Shown here in pieces: positions 1-7,557 of a stretch of DNA of 15,419 nucleotides (the first letter of the stretch is position 1; the number at the start of each line of letters is the position of its first letter). The translations under genes and the position numbers were made by a program. The notes beneath the pieces are model-generated. The model worked only from the letters and a program-made list of their open reading frames with translations. It searched no databases and had not been told where the DNA came from. This stretch comes from Scatomorpha merdigallinarum. Its GTDB lineage: Bacteria; Bacillota; Clostridia; Oscillospirales; Oscillospiraceae. The DNA lies in the NCBI GenBank assembly GCA_018710885.1, contig DVJA01000070.1, positions 1 through 15,419 of the forward strand. Direction: 5' to 3'.

Positions 1-356
1 CTCAGCCACCAGGGCGCAACCCAGCCCACATTGAAGTCATACTCGGTTATAATGCCGGCCGTGTGCTGTTCATCAATCAGGGCGCCCAGCTGGTTCCAGA
101 AGAGACCCACGTCATAGAGGTCGTAGGTGATGTCAGGGTCGTTCTCACCGGCGCCCTTCGGAGTTATAATGAGAGTCGAACCCTCTACGACGAAAGAGTC
201 AACCTCTTCATTGTAGAACATCTCGACAACGTCTGAGTAGGTGAGCTGCTCCTGCGGCTGACTCGGCGTCAGCATGGTGTAGATGACTGCCAGGAGGATT
301 ACCATTATCAGCACGTAAAACCCGATGTCTCGGGCTCTGTTTCGCTGTGGTTTCAA
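1..356 (-). CDS. ftsH: ATP-dependent zinc metalloprotease FtsH, N-terminal part (cut by window edge)
   Basis: The visible 118 codons encode a short basic N-terminus, one membrane helix (about residues 10-28), an extracytoplasmic stretch, and the beginning of a second hydrophobic segment ending in Trp-Trp-Leu at the edge. This is the N-terminal layout of FtsH, a membrane-anchored AAA+ protease that degrades misfolded membrane proteins and some regulators. The ATPase and zinc-protease domains lie outside the window, so the assignment rests on topology plus position: ftsH follows tilS-hpt in many Firmicutes. The start is deduced. An in-frame TAA lies at 374-372 and the only start codon before the membrane helix is TTG at 356-354, preceded by AGGAAG about 10 bases upstream. 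It is the last visible gene of the minus-strand operon. The family call would be weak without the context. Confidence 0.82.
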   Translation of the reverse strand, partial: MKPQRNRARDIGFYVLIMVILLAVIYTMLTPSQPQEQLTYSDVVEMFYNEEVDSFVVEGSTLIITPKGAGENDPDITYDLYDVGLFWNQLGALIDEQHTAGIITEYDFNVGWVAPWWL

Positions 357-570
357 AAAAACTTCACTTCCTTAATAAGCCGGCCTGAAAGGGCTTTGCC
401 CCTTCAGTGCCAAGATACCCCGCGCCTTTGGCGCGATGGTGCAGCACGCGCTTCGCGCACGGCCGCTCGCGGCCTTGCGTCCAGCTTCGTGACTGGTATT
501 TTCCCGCAGCAGGTCTCCAGGAAAATGTGCATTTAATCAAGCTTACGGCCCTGCACCGGAATTTGCGGCC
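357..570. other. Structured hpt-ftsH intergenic gap with tandem hairpins
   Basis: No gene is seen in these 214 bases. They contain several short inverted repeats in a row: 385-407 (10-bp stem, loop of 3), 421-435 (CGCGCC/GGCGCG, loop TTT), 448-458 (GCGC/GCGC), 461-474 (GGCCGC/GCGGCC) and 498-526 (ATTTTCC/GGAAAAT, loop of 15). In the first stem, one position is an A-C mismatch on the plus strand but a U-G wobble in minus-strand RNA, which fits transcription with the operon. None is followed by a T run, so I do not call a terminator. I also see no good promoter for ftsH here. The rest of the operon has gaps of 50 bases or less, so this spacer stands out. Confidence 0.55.
365..372 (-). promoter_or_regulatory. 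Ribosome binding site supporting a TTG start for ftsH
   Basis: AGGAAGTG read on the minus strand lies about 10 bases before the TTG at 356-354. A stop codon in the same frame (374-372) immediately upstream excludes any earlier start. The next in-frame ATG would fall inside the membrane helix. Confidence 0.6.
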
Positions 571-1110
571 TTACTTGCTGTAAACCTCGCTCTTGAGCAC
601 GCCGATGTAGGGCAGATTGCGGTACTCCTCGGCGTAGTCGAGACCATAGCCCACAACGAAGGCGTCCTCGACCTCGAAGCCCACATAGTCGGCCTTTATG
701 TCGGCCTTGCGCCTGGCGGGCTTATCGAGCAGCGTAACTATGGAGATGGACGCCGGATTGCGCACGCTGAGATACTTCTTCAGGTAGGAGAGCGTGATAC
801 CGCTGTCCAGGATGTCCTCGACGATTATCACGTGCCTGCCCGCTATGTCGCGGCTGAGGTCTTTGTTGATCTTCACCGCGCCGGTACTCGTCACGCCGTC
901 GCCATAGCTGGAGACGGACATGAAGTCCATCGTGCAGTAGATGTCCGTGCTGCGCAGCAGGTCTGCCATAAACACAAAGCATCCCTTTAGCACGCCCACG
1001 AAAATGGGCTGCTTGTCTTTAAAGTCTTCGGTGATCTGAGCTCCGAGCTCGGCTATGCGCGCGCGAAGCTGTTCCTCGCTGAACAGTATTCTCTCAATAT
1101 CCTGCGTCAT
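571..1110 (-). CDS. hpt: Hypoxanthine (guanine) phosphoribosyltransferase
   Basis: This 179-residue protein has the full length of bacterial HPRT. It transfers the phosphoribosyl group of PRPP to hypoxanthine or guanine to make IMP or GMP in purine salvage, in the cytoplasm. The PRPP-binding signature VIIVEDILDSG is present at about residues 94-104, followed by a Thr; an N-terminal GVLKGCFVFMADL loop, a flexible-loop Ser-Tyr pair (SSYGDG), and the late VGYGLDYAEEYRNLPYIG base-binding segment also match the family. The ATG at 1110 has GGGG about 8 bases upstream. It lies 40 bases after tilS in the same direction and before ftsH, the common Firmicutes order. In B. subtilis relatives, HPRT and TilS have been reported to work together in ftsH regulation; whether that applies here is unknown. 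No oddities in the coding sequence. Confidence 0.96.
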   Translation of the reverse strand: MTQDIERILFSEEQLRARIAELGAQITEDFKDKQPIFVGVLKGCFVFMADLLRSTDIYCTMDFMSVSSYGDGVTSTGAVKINKDLSRDIAGRHVIIVEDILDSGITLSYLKKYLSVRNPASISIVTLLDKPARRKADIKADYVGFEVEDAFVVGYGLDYAEEYRNLPYIGVLKSEVYSK

Positions 1111-1150
1111 TCTTTATACCCCACACTATGTCATAAATTTGTGTCTATTT

Positions 1151-2452
1151 CTACTTTGCTGCGCGCATCGCGCGCACCACCAGCACCGGGCCTTCTCCTA
1201 CCGGCAGCGTTCTCTCGTCCTGGCCGAAGCCGGGCACGGCCAATACGCCGCGCGAGTCACGCAATACTGGTATTAAATCCCTTTCCGACGCCGCTATGCC
1301 CTTTTCGGCAAAGAGGTCAGCGAGCTTCTTGGTACAGCCGCGTCCGGCCGGTCTGAGCCTGTCTCCGGCACGGCGCGCTGTGCAGTACATCGTACCACAG
1401 ATATTCTCACATTGGAAGTAAAAAGTGTTTAAAGAAGTGTGAATTTCGCAATCCTTTTCCAGCCAATGGCACTCAAGTACCATGCCGGCCTCCGGCAGAG
1501 GCGTGAGCCCGGGGATTGAAACTTCCCTGTCAGGCAAAGTCCTTTCTGCACCAACCAGATAAATGGCGCCCTTTTCGGCCCTGAATCTCGCTCCGGGCAC
1601 GTCGCATTCGCCTTTTCCGGCCCGTGCCAGGACCAAAACAGCCTCCACATGGTTCATACCCATCGCCTTTGGCGACATGTGCCTCACCACACGCGAGGCC
1701 ACACTCACGTGCTGGGCACAGAGCGCTTCACAGCTGACGCGGCCATCCGGGTACGCTGCCAGGAAACTCACGGCCAGGGAGTCCAAAAACTCCTCGTCCG
1801 AGCGCAGAAGCTCGCTCGCCCTGTGAGCCGCCTGGGCGAAGTTGGGATTTATCTCGCGCAGCACCGGCGTGACCAGGGCCCGGATTCTGTTGCGCGAGTA
1901 GTCTAGCTGGGCGTTCGTGCTGTCCTCAACGTGGGCTATACCGCGCTCGGAGAGATAGCCCTCTATCTCCCTGCGGGTAACGCCGAGCATGGGACGGACT
2001 ATGTTGCCGCGCCGTGGCGGTATGCCCGCAAGGCCCTTCAGGCCGCTGCCGCGGGCAAGGGCGAAGAGCATTGTCTCCGCGTTGTCGTCGGCCGAGTGCG
2101 CGGTAGCTATGGTATTTGCCTGCGCCTCGTTCGCGGCTTGCTCCAGGAAGTCATAGCGCATGGTGCGCGCGGCCTCCTCCGTGCCAAGCCCGTGCTCGCG
2201 GGCATAGGCCGCGACGTCGCCGCGCCCGCAGAAGCATTCCACGCCCAATTTCTCGCAGAGGTCGCGCACGAACCTCTCGTCGCGCTCGGATTCCTCCCCG
2301 CGCAGGCAGTGGTTGTAGTGAGCCGCGCTGACGGTATAGCCCAGCTCCCCCGCGCGCTCGAGGCAGCGGCAGAGCAAATACACGCTGTCGGCCCCGCCTG
2401 AGACGGCGCAGAGCACATGCCCGCCCAGCAGCGAATAGTCGAAGCCGCTCAT
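1151..2452 (-). CDS. tilS: tRNA(Ile)-lysidine synthase TilS
   Basis: TilS modifies C34 of the CAU-anticodon isoleucine tRNA to lysidine using ATP and lysine, so that it reads AUA. This is essential, and this window uses ATA isoleucine codons often. The 433-residue protein carries the PP-loop motif SGGADS at residues 18-23 in the N-terminal ATPase domain, then THxxDDxxET-like AHSADDNAETML, a central tRNA-binding region, and a C-terminal TilS domain with GDRLRPAGRGCTKKLADLF near residue 370. I chose ATG 2452 over the ATG at 2503. The 2452 start puts the PP-loop at the usual position, has AGAGG about 8 bases upstream, and gives a 4-base ATGA overlap with the dnaB stop, typical of translational coupling. 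The upstream 17 extra residues would overlap dnaB. Confidence 0.95.
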   Translation of the reverse strand: MSGFDYSLLGGHVLCAVSGGADSVYLLCRCLERAGELGYTVSAAHYNHCLRGEESERDERFVRDLCEKLGVECFCGRGDVAAYAREHGLGTEEAARTMRYDFLEQAANEAQANTIATAHSADDNAETMLFALARGSGLKGLAGIPPRRGNIVRPMLGVTRREIEGYLSERGIAHVEDSTNAQLDYSRNRIRALVTPVLREINPNFAQAAHRASELLRSDEEFLDSLAVSFLAAYPDGRVSCEALCAQHVSVASRVVRHMSPKAMGMNHVEAVLVLARAGKGECDVPGARFRAEKGAIYLVGAERTLPDREVSIPGLTPLPEAGMVLECHWLEKDCEIHTSLNTFYFQCENICGTMYCTARRAGDRLRPAGRGCTKKLADLFAEKGIAASERDLIPVLRDSRGVLAVPGFGQDERTLPVGEGPVLVVRAMRAAK

Positions 2453-3789
2453 TCGTCGTGCCTCTTGTCCAGAGGTGCGAAGCTGGTGTACTCGGGCAGC
2501 CACAGCATGTAGAGGGTGTTGGTCTCACCGCGGCGGTTCTTGAGTATTATCAGCTCAACCTCGTTGGGATTTTCGTAGTTTTCGTCGTAATAGCCCTCGC
2601 GGTGCAGCGCCACGACGACGTCGGCGTCCTGCTCTATGGCGCCGGATTCGCGCAGGTCAGAGAGCATAGGCCGCTTGTTCTGGCGCTGCGTGTTGGCGCG
2701 CGAGAGCTGGCTCAGGCAGAGCACCGGCACCCCGAGCTCCTTGGCCATAATTTTCATCATGCGGCTTATATCGCTCACCGCCTGCGTGCGGCTCTCGTTG
2801 GACCAGGAGTTGCCGCTGCCGGCGCTCTGCATTAGCTGCAGGTAGTCGATCACGACGAGACCGAGGTTTTTGACCCTCCGGCACTGGGCGTTCATATCGG
2901 CCACGGTGAGCGAGGGGTTGTCGTCTATGCGTATGTCGGCGGCACTGAGCACGCTGGCCGCAGAGGCTATACGCCTCCACTCCTCTTCGCTCAGGCGTCC
3001 GGTCTGGAGCTTCTTGCCGTCAACCATACCCTCGGCCGAGAGCAGGCGCGTCACGAGCTGTTCGCGGCTCATCTCTAGCGAGAAGAAGGCGACGGTCTTG
3101 CCGCTGGCCTTGCCAACGGCGCGGGCTATGTTCAGCGCTATACTGGTCTTGCCCATGCCGGGGCGGGCGGCCACTATGGCCAGGTCGCCCGGGTTGAGGC
3201 CGAGTATGGCGTTGTCGAGGTCGGTGAGTCCCGTGCTCAGGCCCGGTATGGCCGTCTCTCGGGCCGCGGCCTCGCTGATTGACTCAAAGACGCGCTGCAC
3301 GACGCTCGCCACGGGTGTGAGCCCGCCGGTGTCACGGTCGCGGCTGAGGGCGTAAATTTTGCGCTCGGCGGCTTCAAGCATGCTGTCGGCCTCGCCCTGC
3401 CCGGCGTAGACCATGTTGCTTATCTCGTCGCCAACCTGCGCCAGAGCGCGCAAAAGCGCGCGGTCACGTACTATGGCCGCGTACTCAAGCACGTTGGCCG
3501 CCGTCGGAGTGACTTCCATCAGCTCGAGCAGATACTGCCGCGAGTTCTCCTTCTCGACGCCGCGCACCTTCATCTGGTCGAGCACCGTCACCGGGTCCAC
3601 GCTCTGGCCAATGGAGAACATGGCGAAGATCGTCTCGAATATGTCGCGGTTGGTCTGGACATAGAAGTCGTCGGCCCTGACACGGCCTATGACGTCGGCT
3701 ATGCAGCGCGAATCTATCAGCATGGAGCCGAGCACGGCCTGCTCCGCTGTAGCGGAGTATGGCACGCGTCTGCCCAGAAGTTCATCCAT
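2449..3789 (-). CDS. dnaB: Replicative DNA helicase DnaB
   Basis: This is the hexameric 5'-3' helicase that unwinds DNA at the replication fork (called DnaC in B. subtilis). The 446-residue protein has the N-terminal helical domain that binds primase (about 1-110), a linker, and a RecA-like ATPase domain. Walker A is ARPGMGKT at residues 208-215, Walker B is around LVVIDYLQLM, and the late DLRESGAIEQDAD motif contains the arginine and glutamate typical of the family. No intein is present; inteins are common in this gene. The ATG at 3789 lies 4 bases after the rplI stop, with AGAAG in the end of rplI serving as ribosome site. The rplI-dnaB pairing is widespread in bacteria. The 3' end overlaps tilS by 4 bases. 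Confidence 0.97.
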   Translation of the reverse strand: MDELLGRRVPYSATAEQAVLGSMLIDSRCIADVIGRVRADDFYVQTNRDIFETIFAMFSIGQSVDPVTVLDQMKVRGVEKENSRQYLLELMEVTPTAANVLEYAAIVRDRALLRALAQVGDEISNMVYAGQGEADSMLEAAERKIYALSRDRDTGGLTPVASVVQRVFESISEAAARETAIPGLSTGLTDLDNAILGLNPGDLAIVAARPGMGKTSIALNIARAVGKASGKTVAFFSLEMSREQLVTRLLSAEGMVDGKKLQTGRLSEEEWRRIASAASVLSAADIRIDDNPSLTVADMNAQCRRVKNLGLVVIDYLQLMQSAGSGNSWSNESRTQAVSDISRMMKIMAKELGVPVLCLSQLSRANTQRQNKRPMLSDLRESGAIEQDADVVVALHREGYYDENYENPNEVELIILKNRRGETNTLYMLWLPEYTSFAPLDKRHDE

Positions 3790-3793
3790 AGCT

Positions 3794-4243
3794 TTACTTC
3801 TTCTCTATCACGAGGACGTTTATCTTGCCGCTGACTTCATAGCCGAGCTTGGCGCGCACCTCGTAGGAGCCGAAACCCTTTATGGGCTCGGCCTGGACTA
3901 TCTTGTTCTTCTCGATGTCTATGCCGTGCTGCTCGCGCAGGGCGTCGGAGATCTCCTGGCTGGTAATGGCGCCGAAGAGCCTGCCGCCCTGGCCGGCGCG
4001 GGCGCTTATGGTAACGGACACGCCCTCGAGGCGCTTGGCGGTCTCCTCCGCGGCGGCGCGCTCACGGTCCATCTGCGCCTTCTTGGCCTTCTCCTTGAGC
4101 TTGAAGGCGTTGAGCATATCCGGCGTGGCCTCGCTGGCAAGCTTGCGCGGCAGCAGATAGTTGCGCGCGTAGCCGTCGGAGACTTCCTTGAGCTCTCCGC
4201 GCTTGCCCTGGCCTCTGACGTCCTGGTTGAATATGACCTTCAT
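3794..4243 (-). CDS. rplI: 50S ribosomal protein L9
   Basis: L9 is a 149-residue protein of the large ribosomal subunit that binds 23S rRNA near the L1 stalk and helps keep the reading frame. The N-terminal domain has the characteristic MKVIFNQDVRGQGKRGEL start and the DGYARNYLLPRKLA signature (about residues 23-36). A long Lys/Arg/Glu-rich connecting helix follows (about 45-75), then the C-terminal domain with GRLFGAITSQEI (about 87-98). A strong AAGGAAG site lies about 7 bases before ATG 4243. It sits 50 bases after gdpP and 4 bases before dnaB, inside one operon. Confidence 0.97.
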   Translation of the reverse strand: MKVIFNQDVRGQGKRGELKEVSDGYARNYLLPRKLASEATPDMLNAFKLKEKAKKAQMDRERAAAEETAKRLEGVSVTISARAGQGGRLFGAITSQEISDALREQHGIDIEKNKIVQAEPIKGFGSYEVRAKLGYEVSGKINVLVIEKK

Positions 4244-4293
4244 ATATATCTTCCTTTCGTGAGTTGACGGTATCCCTGTTCCCTCTCCGGCTG

Positions 4294-6294
4294 TCAGTCG
4301 TCGAGGTAGTCGTCAATGGCGGCAAACAGGCTGTTCACCGCGTCTCTGAGTGTGGTGTTCGGTATCTGGCAAGCCGCGGCAGAGCGGTTGCCGCCGCCGC
4401 CCAGCTTCTCCATTATGACCTGCACGTTTATGTCGCCGATGCTGCGCGCGGATATGTTGGCCCCTCCGTCCGCGGTCGGGCAGACAACGAAGCTCACCTC
4501 CACGCCGGATATATTGAGCAGCTCGTCCGCAGCCTGGGCTATGATGACCCTGTCCTGCGGCGTCTCCGGAGCGGCGATGGCTATGTTGCCCCGGTAGAGC
4601 TGGGCGTTTTGCATTATGCGGTAGCGCGCGACGGTATTGGCCATGTCGTTTTGCAGAAGCTTCTTGACCTCGGTCGTATCCGCGCCGCACCTTCTCAGGA
4701 AGGCCGCGGCCTCGAAAGTGCGCTCGCCCGTGCGGATGGTGAAGTTTTTGGTGTCGAGCACTATACCGGCCAGCATTGCCTCGGCCTCACAGCGGAGAAT
4801 ATCCTCCGGCTCACAGACCTCCTGCAGCACTTCGCTCAGGAGCTCGCAGACGCTCGAGGCATAGGGCTCATAGAAGGTGAGCGCGGCGTTCTGGATGTAG
4901 GTCGCGGCGCGGCGGTGATGGTCTATGACGGCCACGCGGTTGCACGCGGCCAGGAAGTTGGGGTCCTCAACCTGCTCGGGCCTGTTGGTGTCAACCACGA
5001 CGAGCAGGCTGCGCCCGTCGGCCTGAAGCATGGCCTCCTGCGGGGTGATAAAGGCGTTCTTGTACTCGGGTTCCGATTTGAGCCGCTCTATGAGCAGCTT
5101 GGAGGAGTTCTTCTCCGGGTCTATGACTATGCGGCAGAGCTTGCCCTTTTTGCGGGCTATGCAGCACACGGCCGCATCCGCTCCCACGGCGTCGAGGTCG
5201 GCGTACTTGTGACCCATGACAAAGACGCGGGAGGAATCTGCCACGAGCTCGGCCAGAGCATTGGCCATGACGCGGCTTTTTACCTTCGTGCGGGTTTCGA
5301 TTTCGTTGCCGCGCCCGCCGAAGAACTCAAAGCTGAACTTGTTCTTTATGACCACCTGGTCGCCGCCGCGGGACAGCGCCATCTCGGCCGCCAGAGAGGC
5401 GAACTGCCAGTTTTCCCCCAGGCCGCTGCCGTCGCGTCCCATGCCCAGCGAGAGCGTGGCGTGGATTCCGGAGGGGCTGGTGACCGAGTGCGCCTGCTCG
5501 AGCAGTGAAAACTTGTCTGCGCGCATCTCTTCAAGGTAGCGCTCTTCAAACACGACGAGGTATCTGTCGCGGTCATAGCGGCGCAGTACGGCGTCGCGGC
5601 CCTCCCAGTACTGGTTTATCTGGTCCTCCACGGCGTCGCGCAGGTCGTTTTTGACTCGCTCAGGCTGGTTGCGTATGAGCTCGTCGTAATTGTCTATGAT
5701 AAGCACGCCCACCACAGGGCGGCTCTCCTCGTACTTTATCCGCACATCGTCGTATTCCGTGACGTCAACCCAGTAGGCAATGCCCATGAAGCCGTGCCCC
5801 GGCTCTTCCTGCTCCTCGCCCGGACGGATGATGTTGCCGTGTATCTGGTACTTGCGTCCGTTTATCGCAAGCAGGTCCGGGCTCTGGGTCTTGCCCTCCA
5901 GCAGCCACTTGGCCGAGAACTCGGGCACCAGCGTGTCAAGCCTGGCCTCAAAGCGCGAGCCGGAGACGCCGCACATGTTGAAAAATATCTGATTTGCCCA
6001 GATGACGCGCAAATCGTTCAGCGAGAACACCGCCATTGGCAGCGGAAAGTTCAAGAGCGTATTGTTCTTCGCAGTATCCGCGTCGTAGGTCACCGACTCG
6101 ATGTACTCCATGAGCTCGCGCCGGCGGCGGCGTGAAATGAAAAGCGAGCTGATTATAAGCAGCAGCAGTACCGCGCCCTCGGCCGCGGCCAGTATATACT
6201 GCCCAAAAAGCAGCGATGCCGCAGCAAAAGCCACAAGCACAAAAAGGTAAACTCTGCCGCTCGGTTCAGCCAGCCTTTGAAATTTCTTGTTCAA
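4294..6294 (-). CDS. gdpP: c-di-AMP phosphodiesterase GdpP (membrane PAS-GGDEF-DHH protein)
   Basis: GdpP hydrolyses the second messenger cyclic di-AMP to pApA, affecting osmotic balance, cell wall stress and beta-lactam tolerance. From the TTG at 6294 the protein has 666 residues, usual for GdpP: two membrane helices (about 15-34 and 36-54) followed by RRRRR, a PAS-like domain (about 75-180), a degenerate GGDEF domain (about 190-320; the signature is replaced by RYDRDRYLVVFE), then DHH and DHHA1 domains. Catalytic metal ligands are present: H362, D366, D368, D435, the DHH triad 458-460 and D514. The DHHA1 glycine motif reads GGGGNRSAA (632-640), with Asn where many homologues have His. An upstream ATG at 6354 is possible, but the promoter would leave it almost without leader, while GGGGAG lies 9 bases before TTG 6294. 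First gene of the operon. Confidence 0.93.
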   Translation of the reverse strand: MNKKFQRLAEPSGRVYLFVLVAFAAASLLFGQYILAAAEGAVLLLLIISSLFISRRRRRELMEYIESVTYDADTAKNNTLLNFPLPMAVFSLNDLRVIWANQIFFNMCGVSGSRFEARLDTLVPEFSAKWLLEGKTQSPDLLAINGRKYQIHGNIIRPGEEQEEPGHGFMGIAYWVDVTEYDDVRIKYEESRPVVGVLIIDNYDELIRNQPERVKNDLRDAVEDQINQYWEGRDAVLRRYDRDRYLVVFEERYLEEMRADKFSLLEQAHSVTSPSGIHATLSLGMGRDGSGLGENWQFASLAAEMALSRGGDQVVIKNKFSFEFFGGRGNEIETRTKVKSRVMANALAELVADSSRVFVMGHKYADLDAVGADAAVCCIARKKGKLCRIVIDPEKNSSKLLIERLKSEPEYKNAFITPQEAMLQADGRSLLVVVDTNRPEQVEDPNFLAACNRVAVIDHHRRAATYIQNAALTFYEPYASSVCELLSEVLQEVCEPEDILRCEAEAMLAGIVLDTKNFTIRTGERTFEAAAFLRRCGADTTEVKKLLQNDMANTVARYRIMQNAQLYRGNIAIAAPETPQDRVIIAQAADELLNISGVEVSFVVCPTADGGANISARSIGDINVQVIMEKLGGGGNRSAAACQIPNTTLRDAVNSLFAAIDDYLDD

Positions 6295-6303
6295 ATACAA
6301 CAA

Positions 6304-6309
6304 CTCCCC
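6304..6309 (-). promoter_or_regulatory. Ribosome binding site deciding the gdpP start
   Basis: GGGGAG on the minus strand is 9 bases upstream of TTG 6294-6292. Two other in-frame TTG codons (6303 and 6300) are too close to it. This, with the promoter at 6369-6397, argues against the ATG at 6354. Confidence 0.55.
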
Positions 6310-6344
6310 TTCTCTGGCGCGCGTCGCCGCGAGAAACGTAAAAA

Positions 6345-6373
6345 CTGACAACATTACGGTAGTTTATTATTAT
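6345..6373 (+). promoter_or_regulatory. Sigma-A promoter of the nucleotidyltransferase gene, sharing its -10 with the gdpP promoter
   Basis: A -35 box CTGACA (6345-6350) and a -10 TATTAT (6368-6373) are separated by 17 bases. The start of transcription would be near 6380. The -10 lies on the same bases as the leftward TATAAT (6369-6374), a symmetric arrangement. Confidence 0.6.
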
Positions 6374-6397
6374 AGCAAATGTGGCGCATCTTTACAA
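6369..6397 (-). promoter_or_regulatory. Sigma-A promoter of the gdpP-rplI-dnaB-tilS-hpt-ftsH operon
   Basis: On the minus strand, a -35 box TTGTAA (6397-6392) and a perfect -10 TATAAT (6374-6369) are separated by 17 bases. Transcription should begin near 6362. The -10 bases are shared with a rightward promoter (6345-6373), so the two probably compete. Confidence 0.7.
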
Positions 6398-6431
6398 CAA
6401 TATTTCTCACAATGCTGCAAATAATAGGGGC

Positions 6432-7490
6432 ATGAAAGCTGTTATTATGGCGGGAGGAGAGGGAAAACGGCTCAAGTCCGTGACCGGCGACCTCCCCAAA
6501 CCGATGGTGCCGCTGCTCGGCAAGCCGCTAATGGAGCGCTGCATAGAGCTGCTGCTTAAAAACGGAATAAACGAACTGTGCGCCACTCTGCGCTACAACC
6601 CGGGCCCCATAATGGACTATTTCGGCGACGGCGACGCCTTCGGAGTTGACATAACATGGCGCGTGGAGACTCAGCCCCTCGGCACGGCCGGGGGCGTGAA
6701 GGCCTGCATGGATGTGCTAGGGGACGCGCCCTTCCTGGTGATGAGCGGCGACGCGGCCTGCGACTTCGATTTGCGCGCCCTGATTGCGAGCCACGAGCGC
6801 AGCGGCGCGGCGGTGACGCTCGCGCTCTACGAGTGCCGTGAGCCGCTGCGCTACGGCCTGGCGGTGCCGGACGAGAACGGCGACGTGCGCTGCTTCATCG
6901 AGAAGCCGGACTGGCCGCATGTAGTCGGCGACCTGGTGAGCACGGGCATCTACGTGGTGTCGCCCCAGGCGATGGAGCTGGTGCCTGACGGCGCGGCCTG
7001 CGACTTTGCCTCGGACCTCTTCCCCGAGCTGCTGCGCCGTGGCGAAAGGATACACGGCGAGGTCATGGAGGGCTACTGGTGCGACGTGGGTACGCCCCAG
7101 GCCTATTACCAGTGCTGCGCCGACGCCCTTGCGGGCAAGCTGCGCCTGCCGGACCAGCCGCCTCCTGCGGCCACCGCGCCCGCCGAGTCCAAACCGCACA
7201 CGGAGCTCAAGGGCGAGCATGTCGAGCGCCGGAGTTTGGGCTGCGCCGACCGCGCCCGGCTCATGCGAGCCATGTCCGCGAGCCTCATGGAGTGCGGCGC
7301 CGAGTTTGACGACGGGGTAATACTGCGCTCCGGCAACTGCTGCGCGCGCATATCCCCCAGTGCTGAGAACAGCGAGCTGCTGATAGAAGCCGCATCCCGG
7401 GACAGCGAGTTCTCTGCCGAACTGGCCTCGGCGCTTGAAAACATGGCGCGCGCCCTTGATCGCGGCATAGAGCGCGGACAGGGCACGTGA
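6432..7490 (+). CDS. Sugar-phosphate nucleotidyltransferase with a C-terminal remnant of a phosphomannomutase-like domain
   Basis: Residues 1 to about 235 form a nucleotidyltransferase domain that joins a sugar 1-phosphate and an NTP, as in mannose-1-phosphate guanylyl- or glucose-1-phosphate thymidylyltransferases. The N-terminal MAGGEGKRL loop, LPKPMVPLLGKPLMERCIELL, the metal-binding GDA(A) motif at about residue 105, EKPDW and GYWCDVGTPQAYYQ match. The substrate cannot be read. A Pro/Ala-rich linker (about 240-255) leads to a roughly 95-residue tail that resembles the last domain of alpha-D-phosphohexomutases (a DGV strand, then an SPSAEN stretch where RPSGTEP is usual, then LLIEAASRD). 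In the long clostridial fusions a left-handed beta-helix and three mutase domains lie between. The start follows family alignment: GGGG lies only 1 base before ATG 6432, so the ribosome site is poor. A GTG at 6381 is in frame and coincides with the predicted transcription start. Confidence 0.85.
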   Translation: MKAVIMAGGEGKRLKSVTGDLPKPMVPLLGKPLMERCIELLLKNGINELCATLRYNPGPIMDYFGDGDAFGVDITWRVETQPLGTAGGVKACMDVLGDAPFLVMSGDAACDFDLRALIASHERSGAAVTLALYECREPLRYGLAVPDENGDVRCFIEKPDWPHVVGDLVSTGIYVVSPQAMELVPDGAACDFASDLFPELLRRGERIHGEVMEGYWCDVGTPQAYYQCCADALAGKLRLPDQPPPAATAPAESKPHTELKGEHVERRSLGCADRARLMRAMSASLMECGAEFDDGVILRSGNCCARISPSAENSELLIEAASRDSEFSAELASALENMARALDRGIERGQGT

Positions 7491-7502
7491 ATTTAAGGGC
7501 AG

Positions 7503-7536
7503 AAAAGTCCCGGCGTCTTGTGACGCCGGGACTTTT
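7503..7536. terminator. Bidirectional rho-independent terminator
   Basis: A perfect 15-bp stem AAAAGTCCCGGCGTC / GACGCCGGGACTTTT with a TTGT loop, flanked by A and T runs on both sides. It lies between the convergent nucleotidyltransferase and flavodiiron genes and can end both transcripts. Confidence 0.95.
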
Positions 7537-7557
7537 ATTGTTATCGCCAGTTCTGTC

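Noticed and set aside
385..474. Hairpin row as a CRISPR array or rho-independent terminator
   Set aside because: The stems differ in sequence and there are no regular spacers; no T run follows any stem on the minus strand.
4264..5508. A 414-codon open frame on the plus strand opposite gdpP
   Set aside because: Antisense to the DHH/DHHA1 coding region; no domain, no ribosome site, composition of a shadow frame.
6355..6431. Upstream starts: ATG 6354 for gdpP and GTG 6381 for the nucleotidyltransferase
   Set aside because: Both nearly coincide with predicted transcription starts and lack ribosome sites; the extra residues do not resemble the families. A leaderless GTG start remains a minor possibility.
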